From: a virus
IMG/VR virus record: IMGVR_UViG_3300045051_001039
Span: 1 to 28,984 of that record
Length of the DNA: 28,984 nucleotides
Direction: 5' to 3' (one strand)
This document shows, in pieces, positions 7,228-15,794 of this stretch (position 1 is its first letter; every line of letters starts with the position of its first letter). The notes under the pieces are model-generated. The model ran no database searches. It was not told where the DNA came from and was given only the letters and a program-made list of their open reading frames with translations. The position numbers were made by a program, and so were the translations under genes.

Positions 7228-9345
7228 TTAGAGGCCGAGGCGAGAGTCCGCAGACCAATGTACAACCAATGGATCGCTCTGTCCTGTAGAGGCCGACCCA
7301 TTCGCGGAAATCTGCATTGATTTGGCAGAAATAATATTGACCAAGGTATTGGTTAAATTTTCGCTTCTTAATACGTTGTACGCTTGTCCTGCCACACCAC
7401 CGGCTGGCGCGGGATTGTATAGGGTAACGGTCGGAACGCTTATCATTCCTAAGCCAAACGGTATACTGACGGCTTGCTCACCATCGGCTGCCGTTCCCGC
7501 AATAAGGGCGGGCCAACGATATTCGCCGGTATTGAATCCTGTTGCGTTGGCCGGAACCGTGGCTTGCTCAAAGCTCTTTTGGTAGTAGTAACAGCAATCG
7601 GCAATGACTTCCGAGGGCGTTTGAGGGGCGGGGCGCGTAGCAATAGAACCCGGCACAACTGAAATGGAACCAATATCAATGGTGCCGGCGGCTGTGAGAC
7701 TCGCGAATCCCACGACCACGGCCACGAATGTTGCGGTATTGACGGCGGATGCCCCGTTTAACGACCACCCCGAAAAACTATAATCATTGAACAGTAAGCC
7801 ATTAGTATTAGTAACGGTAAATTTTGCGTCGCCCAAGCCATTTCGGGTCACCTCTGTCCAGTTTCCATTAAATGTGGCAGGTTTCCCGTTGGCATCCAAT
7901 GTCAGCACAATAGAATTGTTCGATGCGGTACTGGGCAAAGATACGTCGGTTGTGTACCAAATGGAGATTGTGCCAACCAATCCGCCCACTTTGGCAGTGA
8001 TGGCCGCGATGTTCGCTGATAAATTTTCCTGCAACATGCGACGGGCCACATTCTGGGGCAAGTATTGAATCAGGGCGAATTGCGTAGAGTTGGTGGCCGT
8101 CACACGTAACGCGCCGTTTCCGGTGGATGAACGGCTGATTGCGGGGCCATTATTGGCACTTTGGAACACAATTGTCTGATCCCATTTGTACTTAGATGTA
8201 TTGACCCCGGCTGCACTTGCCGCAACGGTAGGGCCAAGGGGTTGAGTGGGATTAAGGGGAAAATCCCAGCCAACCAAATAGGATTCAATGGGCTTGTATT
8301 GTAAAAGAGGATTGTAATAATTAAATAACTGATCTTTCTGACGATTGGCCGTGTTCTGGTCATAATTAACCGTGGTGGCGTCAGCATCAAGGCCCAAAAT
8401 CTGCAAATTGCTTAAGGTGGTGGCCGCCACAATGGAAAGACCGACCAAAATGTCCACATACCCACTGTCGCCATCATTGGTATTGTTGGCTGCGGTTAAT
8501 TGAACGGTTTCCTCGAATTGCTCATATGAACCGGTACTGTTCGTGGCCGTCAGAATGGTTTGGGCAGATTGTCCGTTTGGCTGATATTGGATCGTCACAC
8601 CACTGCTGGGGGCCAATAGAACCGAGGCCGATAACCAACCGTTGGTGCCTGCGGGGGCCGGCGCAAATACATCGGGATTATTGTTTAACCGCTGCCTTAG
8701 TACCAGCGATGTAATATTGAGACCAGGGGTGACGGTTAATGTGTACGGCGGATTGTACGGATAAGCAGAGGTTCCCACAATGGCGTTTCGCTGAACTGCC
8801 ACGGTTCCGGTTCCACTGTGCGTGATCACCAAATCCCAGCGGGGAGCAATGGCCACGGTGGTCGTTGAAGCACCCGTCACATTAATTGTGAATGGGTTGG
8901 TCAGGGGAAAATTGATGTCCACAAATTGTGGGTTACTCAATTCATTCGTAATGTTGGGGTTGGTATCCGATGGGCTTGGAGTCGAAGAAGATGTTGTGTT
9001 TGGCCAAGCCTGACGCGTGAATTGAATTGTGCCGGATGAATCTCTAACCACAATGTAATACAATTCGATGTCGCCATCGGCATTAAAGGGGTAATAATAA
9101 ATACTGACGGGGTTGCCTGAATTGTCGACGGGCGTACCGACGGAGCTTAGATTTAAGGGATTGGGCAATGCGTCGTATGTGTAGTTTGGGGGCGCACCGG
9201 TCAATTCATAAACAGATTTGGAAACCAAGCGGTCATCGTCTTTGTAGAATTCGATTGTACCGTTCGCCAAAAGAGTGCCATCACCATGATTGACGAAAAC
9301 CTCTTCAAGGTTGAGGGGCACAATGTATAGTGGATTTAATGCCAT
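7228..9345 (-). CDS. Large tail protein / tail fibre or spike
   Basis: This 705-residue protein begins with MALNPLYIVPLNLEEVFV and continues with FYKDDD, PPNYTYDALPNPLNLSSVGT and IELYYIVVRD up to about residue 115. That N-terminal domain recurs in phage tail fibres, probably as the part that joins the tail (recalled, not searched). Residues about 130-590 are beta-rich and Thr/Asn/Ser-rich. Near 590 there is a CCYYYQKSFEQ segment, followed by a C-terminal beta domain. AAGGGAA lies before the ATG. It follows the putative ejection-protein genes, the usual place for fibre genes in P22-like phages. Confidence 0.7.
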   Translation of the reverse strand: MALNPLYIVPLNLEEVFVNHGDGTLLANGTIEFYKDDDRLVSKSVYELTGAPPNYTYDALPNPLNLSSVGTPVDNSGNPVSIYYYPFNADGDIELYYIVVRDSSGTIQFTRQAWPNTTSSSTPSPSDTNPNITNELSNPQFVDINFPLTNPFTINVTGASTTTVAIAPRWDLVITHSGTGTVAVQRNAIVGTSAYPYNPPYTLTVTPGLNITSLVLRQRLNNNPDVFAPAPAGTNGWLSASVLLAPSSGVTIQYQPNGQSAQTILTATNSTGSYEQFEETVQLTAANNTNDGDSGYVDILVGLSIVAATTLSNLQILGLDADATTVNYDQNTANRQKDQLFNYYNPLLQYKPIESYLVGWDFPLNPTQPLGPTVAASAAGVNTSKYKWDQTIVFQSANNGPAISRSSTGNGALRVTATNSTQFALIQYLPQNVARRMLQENLSANIAAITAKVGGLVGTISIWYTTDVSLPSTASNNSIVLTLDANGKPATFNGNWTEVTRNGLGDAKFTVTNTNGLLFNDYSFSGWSLNGASAVNTATFVAVVVGFASLTAAGTIDIGSISVVPGSIATRPAPQTPSEVIADCCYYYQKSFEQATVPANATGFNTGEYRWPALIAGTAADGEQAVSIPFGLGMISVPTVTLYNPAPAGGVAGQAYNVLRSENLTNTLVNIISAKSMQISANGSASTGQSDPLVVHWSADSRLGL

Positions 9346-9372
9346 GTGTATATTCCCTTATACAACAAACTA

Positions 9373-9401
9373 TTGAAAATTGTCTTTCTTTGCGTTATCA
9401 T
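9373..9401 (+). promoter_or_regulatory. Sigma70-like promoter facing right inside the late operon
   Basis: TTGAAA (9373-9378), a 17-base spacer and TATCAT (9396-9401) match the -35 and -10 consensus in five of six positions each. An inverted repeat TCTTTCTT / AAGAAAGA (9383-9390 and 9406-9413) overlaps the spacer and start region and could be an operator. It points into a 22-codon rightward frame and then antisense to the neighbouring leftward gene. Confidence 0.5.
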
Positions 9402-9444
9402 CGATAAGAAAGAAACTTAACTAACAACCTAGAGGATCAAAACC

Positions 9445-9513
9445 ATGTCATTCATTCCCTTATGTCTAACCGTTTCGGTGGTAAGTGCGGCCCTCTTAAT
9501 CTTCTTAGGATAA
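9445..9513 (+). CDS. 22-residue hydrophobic peptide antiparallel to the late operon
   Basis: The ATG at 9445 follows AGAGGA (9431-9436) by eight bases. It opens 22 codons that are almost all hydrophobic, including CLTVSVVSAALLIFLG, enough for one membrane helix. It lies alone on the plus strand in the 176-base gap between two leftward genes and has its own promoter-like sequence upstream. It could be a toxin-like or holin-like peptide, or simply a short leader for an antisense RNA. I recognise no family and cannot show that it is translated. Confidence 0.4.
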   Translation: MSFIPLCLTVSVVSAALLIFLG

Positions 9514-9521
9514 TAACAAAA

Positions 9522-10730
9522 TTAATCTTGGGTTGCGTATTGTATTGCCTTTTTGCCCGCATATCCGGCCCCTGCTGCACCCGCCCCAGCGTAAAGGCCC
9601 ACCCGACCCGCTTTCTTTAAAGCCTCTTGAAATCCGATTTCTGGGAACTTTGCGGACAATTCCTCATCAAAAACTGAACTGCCTCTTAACTTTTTAAGGG
9701 TTTGTTTGGCGTCGGCTTTGCCAGACTCGTATCGACTTAATGCCTTTTTAACCTTGGGACTTAAATACGGAACAGCTTCTTGGCCGTATCCACGAGTCAA
9801 TTCATTATATCGCTGAGTCAAATCCGGGCGTCCGCGAGTATTGAATGACCTATCAATGGCGGCCTTCATTCTTTCCTGGGTCTTCCTGGCCACATCAAGG
9901 GCACGTAATTTCTCACTTGATAATACGGGCTGACCTTCCAGTGCGCGGATGTCCTTACCCAAATCACTTTGCAACCAATGGGCGTTCTCTAAACTGGGGT
10001 CTTGGCGATATTTCTTTAACGATGCACGGGAATGTTTCATTTCACGACCCAAAATTGGGGCGATTTTTTGCCTAACGGTATACTGGGCACCACTTTTCTG
10101 AGCCTGATCGAATAATTCCTTGTATCCTTTTTGATAGGTTTCGTTGATTTTCTTTTTATCGGCCAGCACATTATTTACGAGCGTTTTGGATTGAAGCCCA
10201 CCAAGACCCGATCCGGCACCTTGCAATATGGCACCCAATACCCTGCCTTCACCTTCGTTTCCGGTTTCACCCAGCGCATACCCAATGGCAGACCCACGGG
10301 CAATGTCCGATCCAATACCCATCTTTCCCACTGGACGCGCAATCTTATTTAATTTTTGGATGCCGGCGAATTTACCCAATCCTGGCCCAACAAATTGTCC
10401 GGCCAAAAAAGGAAGCGCCATTTCAGGATCAATGTATTGTTCCAAGTTGGGATGGGGAATTCGTTTGTCCGAACCCAATAATTGTGCGGGCAAGTTCAAT
10501 GCCGACACACCTAAATCGGCTAATCCTTGCGCTGAACCCAATCCGATTGCTTTTGCGCCTTCCCATAATTGTTTGGGATAATTTTCTTGAACACGACCGG
10601 CGGCTTGCATGATTTGTTCCATGCTCATTTTTTGGGGCGCACCTTGCTGCATCCCGGGCTGCGCGGGTTCTGGCTGTGGCTTCCCATAGCTTTTGTATGC
10701 AGATTGGTAGTCACTCAAATCAATAGGCAT
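9522..10730 (-). CDS. Putative internal virion / DNA ejection protein (third of three)
   Basis: This 402-residue protein is read from the ATG at 10730, with GAGG six bases upstream, overlapping the preceding gene by 11 bases; the longer frame upstream lacks support. The N-terminal 50 residues are Gln/Pro-rich. Residues about 55-180 have Gly/Ala-rich amphipathic helices such as GAKAIGLGSAQGLADLG. The middle is Lys/Arg-rich helix, and a Gly/Ala segment (VGLYAGAGAAGAGYAGKK) lies near the C-terminus. In P22-like phages the three proteins in this position (gp7, gp20, gp16) are ejected to help DNA cross the envelope. The match is by position and composition only. Confidence 0.5.
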   Translation of the reverse strand: MPIDLSDYQSAYKSYGKPQPEPAQPGMQQGAPQKMSMEQIMQAAGRVQENYPKQLWEGAKAIGLGSAQGLADLGVSALNLPAQLLGSDKRIPHPNLEQYIDPEMALPFLAGQFVGPGLGKFAGIQKLNKIARPVGKMGIGSDIARGSAIGYALGETGNEGEGRVLGAILQGAGSGLGGLQSKTLVNNVLADKKKINETYQKGYKELFDQAQKSGAQYTVRQKIAPILGREMKHSRASLKKYRQDPSLENAHWLQSDLGKDIRALEGQPVLSSEKLRALDVARKTQERMKAAIDRSFNTRGRPDLTQRYNELTRGYGQEAVPYLSPKVKKALSRYESGKADAKQTLKKLRGSSVFDEELSAKFPEIGFQEALKKAGRVGLYAGAGAAGAGYAGKKAIQYATQD

Positions 10731-11613
10731 ATTCAACCTCGTCAGGATTGTAGTTGCCAAGTTGCAAGGATGATTGGGGCACCATTTCTTCGCCGTACCC
10801 ATTAAATATACCGGCATCCTTTGAACCAATCAGCTTTTGGTATGACTCAAGACCGATTTTGCCCAATTTCTCCAAAGAATCTGCGTGGATTTGATTGGCC
10901 AATTCTTGAATCTCTTTTGGCATATTGTTTTCAAACCATAACAATGATTCTGGCCAACCTTGTTGAATGGCCTTTTCTTGGGCTTTCTTGGCCGACACTG
11001 TGCCTGTTTGACCCTGGCTTGTTAACTGCAAAGCTGAGTATTCTGGCAACAGCTTCTTCGCATTAACAGCAAGAGCCAATTTATAAGCAAGCGCCTTTTT
11101 CTCTTGTGGGTCTTGGGTTGCCTTATACCGATTGAAATCGTTAATCAGCTTCACATTTGAGCCGGCACCAATATAGGGTTGTTCCAAGTTCTGGGCGATG
11201 TAATTTCGCTGATCCCGGGCGATCATGGCATTCATTTGTTTGCCTTTAACCTGTGCGGGAACCTGGGCACCTTGACCTTGTGCTTTTCTTTCCAATGCGG
11301 CGCGTAATGCTTGGGTTCTGGGGTCGTTTTCGCCATTTTCTGCCATGGACACATTGAAATCTTTTAACAACTTGCCTTCGGGACTGCCCGGCTCACCACC
11401 CTTTCCGGCATAATAATCGCCCATTTGACCCTTGTATTTTACTTCCGCCTCACCCAGCATCTTTTTCAGATCGTGCAATTCTTTTTCACGCTCCATTTTC
11501 ATGGGCATTTGGTATGCGGCAAGCAGTTTCATGGGCAAATTCTCAAGCCCCGAATTGTCATATTTCTGAATGGGGGCATTCAGAAAATTAGGTAAGTTTA
11601 ATGGAATTGGCAC
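10720..11613 (-). CDS. Putative internal virion / DNA ejection protein (second of three)
   Basis: This 297-residue protein starts at a GTG (11613) seven bases after GGAGG, a strong ribosome site overlapping the previous stop. It is helical, rich in Lys, Gln, Glu and Met, with no predicted membrane segment or catalytic motif. Residues about 35-70 (MKMEREKELHDLKKMLGEAE) look like coiled coil. It lies between two other proteins of similar composition, in the position of P22 ejection proteins. Function is inferred from order. Confidence 0.5.
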   Translation of the reverse strand: MPIPLNLPNFLNAPIQKYDNSGLENLPMKLLAAYQMPMKMEREKELHDLKKMLGEAEVKYKGQMGDYYAGKGGEPGSPEGKLLKDFNVSMAENGENDPRTQALRAALERKAQGQGAQVPAQVKGKQMNAMIARDQRNYIAQNLEQPYIGAGSNVKLINDFNRYKATQDPQEKKALAYKLALAVNAKKLLPEYSALQLTSQGQTGTVSAKKAQEKAIQQGWPESLLWFENNMPKEIQELANQIHADSLEKLGKIGLESYQKLIGSKDAGIFNGYGEEMVPQSSLQLGNYNPDEVEYAY

Positions 11614-11616
11614 GTC

Positions 11617-12261
11617 CTAACCTCCATACTGCTTATTGGCAGCATATGCACCACTGGCGGCACCGGCAAGATTCCCCAGAAAATTAAGGAATGAATTTCG
11701 TTTACCCATGCTGTTTTCGTTCTTTTGTTGCTGCCCTTGGAATGCGGCACCACCTTGTGCCCCTAATGCATTACCCAAATATCCGGCCAGATTTCCGGCA
11801 GACTCATATCCTCGGCCAACCTGATTTTCCAATCCTTGCATGCCCTGACCTTGGGCACCCATGACATTTTGCAAGAATTGTTGCATGTCTCCACCCAGCA
11901 AGCCGCGAATCATTTCTGCCTGGGCCATTTGATCATTTTGTGTGCCGGCAAAACCGCCTGATGCCGCCGAGTTCTGTGCACCACGCAACATTTGCTGCTC
12001 TTTGAATCGGTAACCCTCGGATGGGCTGTAATTTTGCATCAAGGCGTTGATATATGCGGTTGGGTCTTGGGACATGCGCTCATAAAGTGGATTTAATTGT
12101 TGTTGCGCTTGCTGACCTTGGTCGATAAACGGTTGATACCCTTGACGACCAAATTCGGGTATCTGGTTTAAATAAGGCATTGCGGCTTCGGCGGGATTCT
12201 GTGCCGGGCGACCAAACAACCCATGTTCTATTTTCTGTCCAAACTTTTTAAAAAATCCCAT
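11617..12261 (-). CDS. Putative internal virion / DNA ejection protein (first of three, gp7-like position)
   Basis: This 214-residue protein starts MGFFKKFGQKIEHGLFG, an amphipathic basic helix. It continues with Gln/Gly/Ala-rich helices, among them QGYQPFIDQGQQAQQQLNPLY, the segment SGGFAGTQNDQMA and a Gly/Ala C-terminus. I know this pattern (Gln-rich, AASGGFxGT, basic N-terminal helix) from proteins annotated as internal or DNA-transfer proteins of podoviruses, where P22 gp7 occupies the same place. AGAGGGAA precedes the ATG. Confidence 0.55.
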   Translation of the reverse strand: MGFFKKFGQKIEHGLFGRPAQNPAEAAMPYLNQIPEFGRQGYQPFIDQGQQAQQQLNPLYERMSQDPTAYINALMQNYSPSEGYRFKEQQMLRGAQNSAASGGFAGTQNDQMAQAEMIRGLLGGDMQQFLQNVMGAQGQGMQGLENQVGRGYESAGNLAGYLGNALGAQGGAAFQGQQQKNENSMGKRNSFLNFLGNLAGAASGAYAANKQYGG

Positions 12262-12269
12262 AATTCCCT

Positions 12270-12563
12270 CTATGGATATGCTGTCGTCGTGAACTTCCTT
12301 AATGCCCCATTAATCTTTCCCACAAAAACCGGGGAAGGGGCCGCGTCAGACACGTACCATATTGTACCATCTGGCATTAAATTCAGCAGGCTTGTCAATG
12401 ACCCATCTGGGGCAATAACGACGTTTGTGGTCAATTGTGCGTTGGTTACCGATGGAATCGTGACCCCATTGGGGCCGGCACCATCTAACAGAACCCGATT
12501 CAGTTCCCGTTGATAATTCTCTTGGGTTACTTCGCTTCCTTGTGTATATACAGGAATGTTCAT
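12270..12563 (-). CDS. Small protein between gp10-like and ejection genes
   Basis: This 97-residue protein overlaps the upstream stop as ATGA, a sign of translational coupling with the gp10-like gene. It has an N-terminal IPVYTQGSEVTQENYQ segment and then beta-like stretches (DGTIWYVSD, PSPVFVGKINGAL). In P22 the needle gene (gp26) follows gp10, but this protein is much shorter than gp26 (about 230 residues) and is not clearly a coiled coil, so I do not equate them. It is probably a minor virion or assembly protein. The dispersed GCCGGCAC 8-mer lies in it (12474). Confidence 0.55.
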   Translation of the reverse strand: MNIPVYTQGSEVTQENYQRELNRVLLDGAGPNGVTIPSVTNAQLTTNVVIAPDGSLTSLLNLMPDGTIWYVSDAAPSPVFVGKINGALRKFTTTAYP

Positions 12564-14164
12564 TTAATCTCCAAGAAGGCGTTGTTAACCACAAATTGAT
12601 GGTGTCCCCAAAACCGGAACTTAAATGTAATTGTATTACACGCCCCTAGCCTGTTCCAATTCATGATGTTTTTACGGTAACCCAAGGGGTTCATGGGGTA
12701 CGAAACGGTATTACTCCATGTGATGGCCCCATCGGTGGAGATGCTTAAATCGACGCGTGGGCGATAGGGGATCGTGGTGGTAGTACCTTCAATGACGATA
12801 TATGTTTGCCCGTCCTCGGCCACAATAAACGCCTCTGCGGGGTTATTTGTCTGTTCCGTCACAATATATCCGATCCCAGAATTTTGATATTGTGGGTCGG
12901 TGCCCTGCTCAATCGTCAGCGTCAGCCGATTGGCAATGAATCTGTCGGAATCGTCCTGGGCATAATTTTCGGTAATCCTAATTCGCTGCATGTCGTATAT
13001 GTTGTCTGCTGAGAATCCGACAATATTTTCATCGATAACCGTAATATCAGAATTAATTCGGTAAAGCCGACCATTATTAAGCGAAACAAAGTAATTTTGT
13101 TGGTTGATGTACGCATATTGCCTCGCCGGATGGTAATTAAGGTACTGATCACTTAAATTGAAGAACTTTTGGGTATTAAAGTCGTACATATAAGTGATGT
13201 TGTCAGCCGCATTAAAGAAGGTCAGTTGGTAGATCAAATGGCCGTCGACCCGAATAAATGCGGCGGTCGAATCCGTTGGGACTTGAATCTTGGCCATTTC
13301 ATAGGCGATACCGTCCGTGGTTATACTGGCCGCCCCTTGACCACTGTAGACCATGATGACGGGGGAATTGAATTCATTTACACCCAACCAGGCAATAAAT
13401 TGATCGGCAGCATCAATTGTTGAGACACTCAAGCACCCATAATCGACCGAAACGGAATTGACCCGTTGATAATTCAGAATGCCGCCGACTTGTTGATGGA
13501 CTTCGCACACGGCGGTGCCGAATACCAACACGTTCGCTGACTGGCTGGGGATACGTTTGACTGCAATGGCATAATCCGGTTTGGTTTGCAGGGCTAATTG
13601 CGTGGCCTGCACAATTGTTGTGTCGGTGGCGTAGCTATAGGCGTACCATGCCGCCCCATTACCCGACGTGTTCCCATTCCCAAAGAGGAAGAACGTATTG
13701 TGGTATGCCACGTAATTCGGAATTAATGTGCCGGACAATGACTGTACGGTTAGATTGGGGGGCAGCGAATGGTTATAAATATACGCCCTGACCCCATCAA
13801 CGATACAAATCTGGTTATTAAGGTTCTCATCCATAAACACTTCGCCGGTGTTACTGGATAGGCTGCCGATTAAGATATACCCAAGATTTGGATTAATGCG
13901 GTACACGTTGGCATTAACCACCGCCAACATAAAATTTCCGCGAATACTGCGAAAAATCCCACGACCTTGGCCTGTTGGTAGGATTTCAGCGACGGATTTG
14001 TAACCAGGAAAAGGAATAAGCCATTGTTGTGCCGAATCCCCTTCACCGGAATTCGATTGATACATGTTGTACGTTTTGGCAGCCGACATTTTTGAGTATC
14101 GTCCGAAAACGCTTGACCCCACTACACCGATGGGAATTTGTTGGGAACCTGTCTTTTTGGTCAT
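12560..14164 (-). CDS. P22 gp10-like tail protein / packaged-DNA stabilisation
   Basis: This 534-residue protein probably forms part of the tail hub that closes the portal after packaging. Features matching gp10-like proteins are the N-terminal SAAKTYNMYQ region, GYKSVAEI, GRGIF and a run of beta strands that looks propeller-like. CEVHQQVGGILNYQRV and DYGCLS follow at about 220-245. P22 gp10 is about 470 residues, so this one is somewhat longer, with an extended C-terminus. It follows the gp4-like gene by 16 bases, the same order as in P22. Confidence 0.75.
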   Translation of the reverse strand: MTKKTGSQQIPIGVVGSSVFGRYSKMSAAKTYNMYQSNSGEGDSAQQWLIPFPGYKSVAEILPTGQGRGIFRSIRGNFMLAVVNANVYRINPNLGYILIGSLSSNTGEVFMDENLNNQICIVDGVRAYIYNHSLPPNLTVQSLSGTLIPNYVAYHNTFFLFGNGNTSGNGAAWYAYSYATDTTIVQATQLALQTKPDYAIAVKRIPSQSANVLVFGTAVCEVHQQVGGILNYQRVNSVSVDYGCLSVSTIDAADQFIAWLGVNEFNSPVIMVYSGQGAASITTDGIAYEMAKIQVPTDSTAAFIRVDGHLIYQLTFFNAADNITYMYDFNTQKFFNLSDQYLNYHPARQYAYINQQNYFVSLNNGRLYRINSDITVIDENIVGFSADNIYDMQRIRITENYAQDDSDRFIANRLTLTIEQGTDPQYQNSGIGYIVTEQTNNPAEAFIVAEDGQTYIVIEGTTTTIPYRPRVDLSISTDGAITWSNTVSYPMNPLGYRKNIMNWNRLGACNTITFKFRFWGHHQFVVNNAFLEIK

Positions 14165-14180
14165 GTAAACTCATCATTGA

Positions 14181-14888
14181 TTAAGGGACTGTCCACGATT
14201 TACCCAAGTTTATTTGCCCATAGTTAAGCGCCTGACCAGAAACAAGGGTCGATATTTTCTGAATCTTCAAATCCATTTGCTGGGACTGCTTGGATATGAT
14301 GCCCTCGTAATATTTAACCTGCTCTCTTAATTTTGCCGACACATCATAATCGTAATTGACGCAGATACGTTGGGCCAACATGTATTTGAGGTAATTGATA
14401 TAAAACTGGTCGTAGGTGAGTAATAAATCGTCATTCAGTGCCACAGCCGTTAAGCCAAACAGACCCCACAATTCCATCACGTACACGGATTCAGGTTTGA
14501 AATACATGTAGATGTCGGCACCGTTGAGTTGGCGTTCGACATGGTACATAAGCGGTAGGGAATTGATGTTATTGGCGCGAGGTGTCCCAAAGTATTCGAT
14601 ACGTTGGGTCTCGTTCATCTGGTATCGAACGGTATTCAGAACGAAGGTTAATGTGTCCACTTCAATAAGGCCCGGGATCGTGTATTTCTCTTGGCCGACC
14701 ACGGTATTAAAGGTGTATCGGGTAAAATACGAGAGCATGTCATCGGCTGCCCTCGTATCTCCCAAAATCTCATTTAGATAGTCCAACCCCTCTTGGAATT
14801 GAGTGCCGGACACCGTTTGAAACTCACGCGCTACAATACCGGATGTATAAAACGCGTTGTTGATCAGCTTCGTAACGGTGTACGACAT
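14181..14888 (-). CDS. P22 gp4-like head-tail adaptor (tail accessory factor)
   Basis: This 235-residue protein probably binds the portal ring and joins it to the tail. It opens with a helical part (LINNAFYTSGIVAREFQTVSG), then QEGLDYLNEILGDTRA and a beta part. YFTRYTFNTV and QEKYTIPG, a pattern I know from this adaptor family, fall at about 54-75. Next come a Leu/Tyr-rich helix (FYINYLKYMLAQRICVNYD) and a C-terminal coiled segment. P22 gp4 is 166 residues, so this is a longer version. AAGGGG lies before the ATG, and the gene sits between the coat module and the gp10-like gene as expected. Confidence 0.7.
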   Translation of the reverse strand: MSYTVTKLINNAFYTSGIVAREFQTVSGTQFQEGLDYLNEILGDTRAADDMLSYFTRYTFNTVVGQEKYTIPGLIEVDTLTFVLNTVRYQMNETQRIEYFGTPRANNINSLPLMYHVERQLNGADIYMYFKPESVYVMELWGLFGLTAVALNDDLLLTYDQFYINYLKYMLAQRICVNYDYDVSAKLREQVKYYEGIISKQSQQMDLKIQKISTLVSGQALNYGQINLGKSWTVP

Positions 14889-14899
14889 TCTTCAACCCC

Positions 14900-15727
14900 T
14901 TACAATTGGTCGACATACCCGTTTAACAAGAACACCACTGCGTCACTTGCCGAGGTTGAGGCATAAAGAATGGTGACCTTGCTTAAGATAGTCAGTGCGG
15001 CGATCTGGGTAGCATTAGGCAGCGAGCAAGGAACGCGCACAACACCCACTTGCGCACTTCCGGTTGCAGCGCCCGAGAATGCGGCCATAGAGCCGACACA
15101 GGCAGTGGTTCCGTTATCAATGGTTGGAGGTGCCAAATAAAGCACGTTATTGGCCGAGTTAGGGGTGAACGCAACACTGAGTATACAATCAATGGCTAAT
15201 TGAGGAACCAGACTTATCAACAACCCAAGGTTCACGTAAGAGGTTGAACCGCCGGTGCCGCTGGAAGGAATGACCACACCCTTGGTGCTTGGGCCGGTGC
15301 CTGGATCGTACCACATTTCGCGGGAATTTCCTGAACCGACTTGCATAAAGGGACGAACATGCGATCCGCTGTCGATAGAGATTGCGCCAATACGACGATA
15401 CATATCGTACCCAAAAGGAAGGGTGGGTTGGCTGGCACTCAAAGACAGCAAGCAACCATTGGTGCGAAACCCGGTGGAATCGCCAATGGCATAGACAGAG
15501 TACATGGTGGAAGCGGCGATTGTGCCGGTATCCAAGGCATTCACAACACCACTTGAACTGATGCTGACGCTGCATGCACTTGAGATAACAATGTCATTTA
15601 TATTGCTGGAATCACGAACTTGGCCGGCACTCACACTAATCGCTGTGGTGCTGACCCAACTTAAATTACAGCCGTTTACATATAGCAAACCATCGTTGAC
15701 GACGGGGGTATTTGGTACACTACTCAT
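14900..15727 (-). CDS. Head-fibre or decoration-like structural protein
   Basis: This 275-residue protein is Ser/Thr/Val-rich and beta-structured. The middle contains LPFGYDMYRRIGAISI at about 101-116 and VRPFMQVG soon after, a combination I recall from phage structural proteins annotated as head or tail accessory. Two potential strands with GTGGSTSYVNLG follow. The gene comes directly after the coat-protein gene and its terminator, so a capsid decoration or fibre is the best guess. AAAGGA precedes the ATG. Confidence 0.5.
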   Translation of the reverse strand: MSSVPNTPVVNDGLLYVNGCNLSWVSTTAISVSAGQVRDSSNINDIVISSACSVSISSSGVVNALDTGTIAASTMYSVYAIGDSTGFRTNGCLLSLSASQPTLPFGYDMYRRIGAISIDSGSHVRPFMQVGSGNSREMWYDPGTGPSTKGVVIPSSGTGGSTSYVNLGLLISLVPQLAIDCILSVAFTPNSANNVLYLAPPTIDNGTTACVGSMAAFSGAATGSAQVGVVRVPCSLPNATQIAALTILSKVTILYASTSASDAVVFLLNGYVDQL

Positions 15728-15749
15728 TTCAATTTCCTTTTATTCCGTT

Positions 15750-15777
15750 AAAAAAGCGGGGGCCATGGAAAACCCCC
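15750..15777 (-). terminator. Rho-independent terminator after the coat gene
   Basis: Read on the minus strand, GGGGG (15777-15773), a ten-base loop, CCCCC (15762-15758), GC, and then six T (15755-15750). It begins 18 bases after the coat stop codon. Partial termination here would leave coat mRNA more abundant than the downstream tail mRNA, as is common in phages. Confidence 0.65.
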
Positions 15778-15794
15778 TAAGTTCCTTTGGAGAA

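Noticed and set aside
12270-12563. P22 gp26-like tail needle
   Set aside because: Position fits, but the protein is only 97 residues and lacks a long coiled coil.
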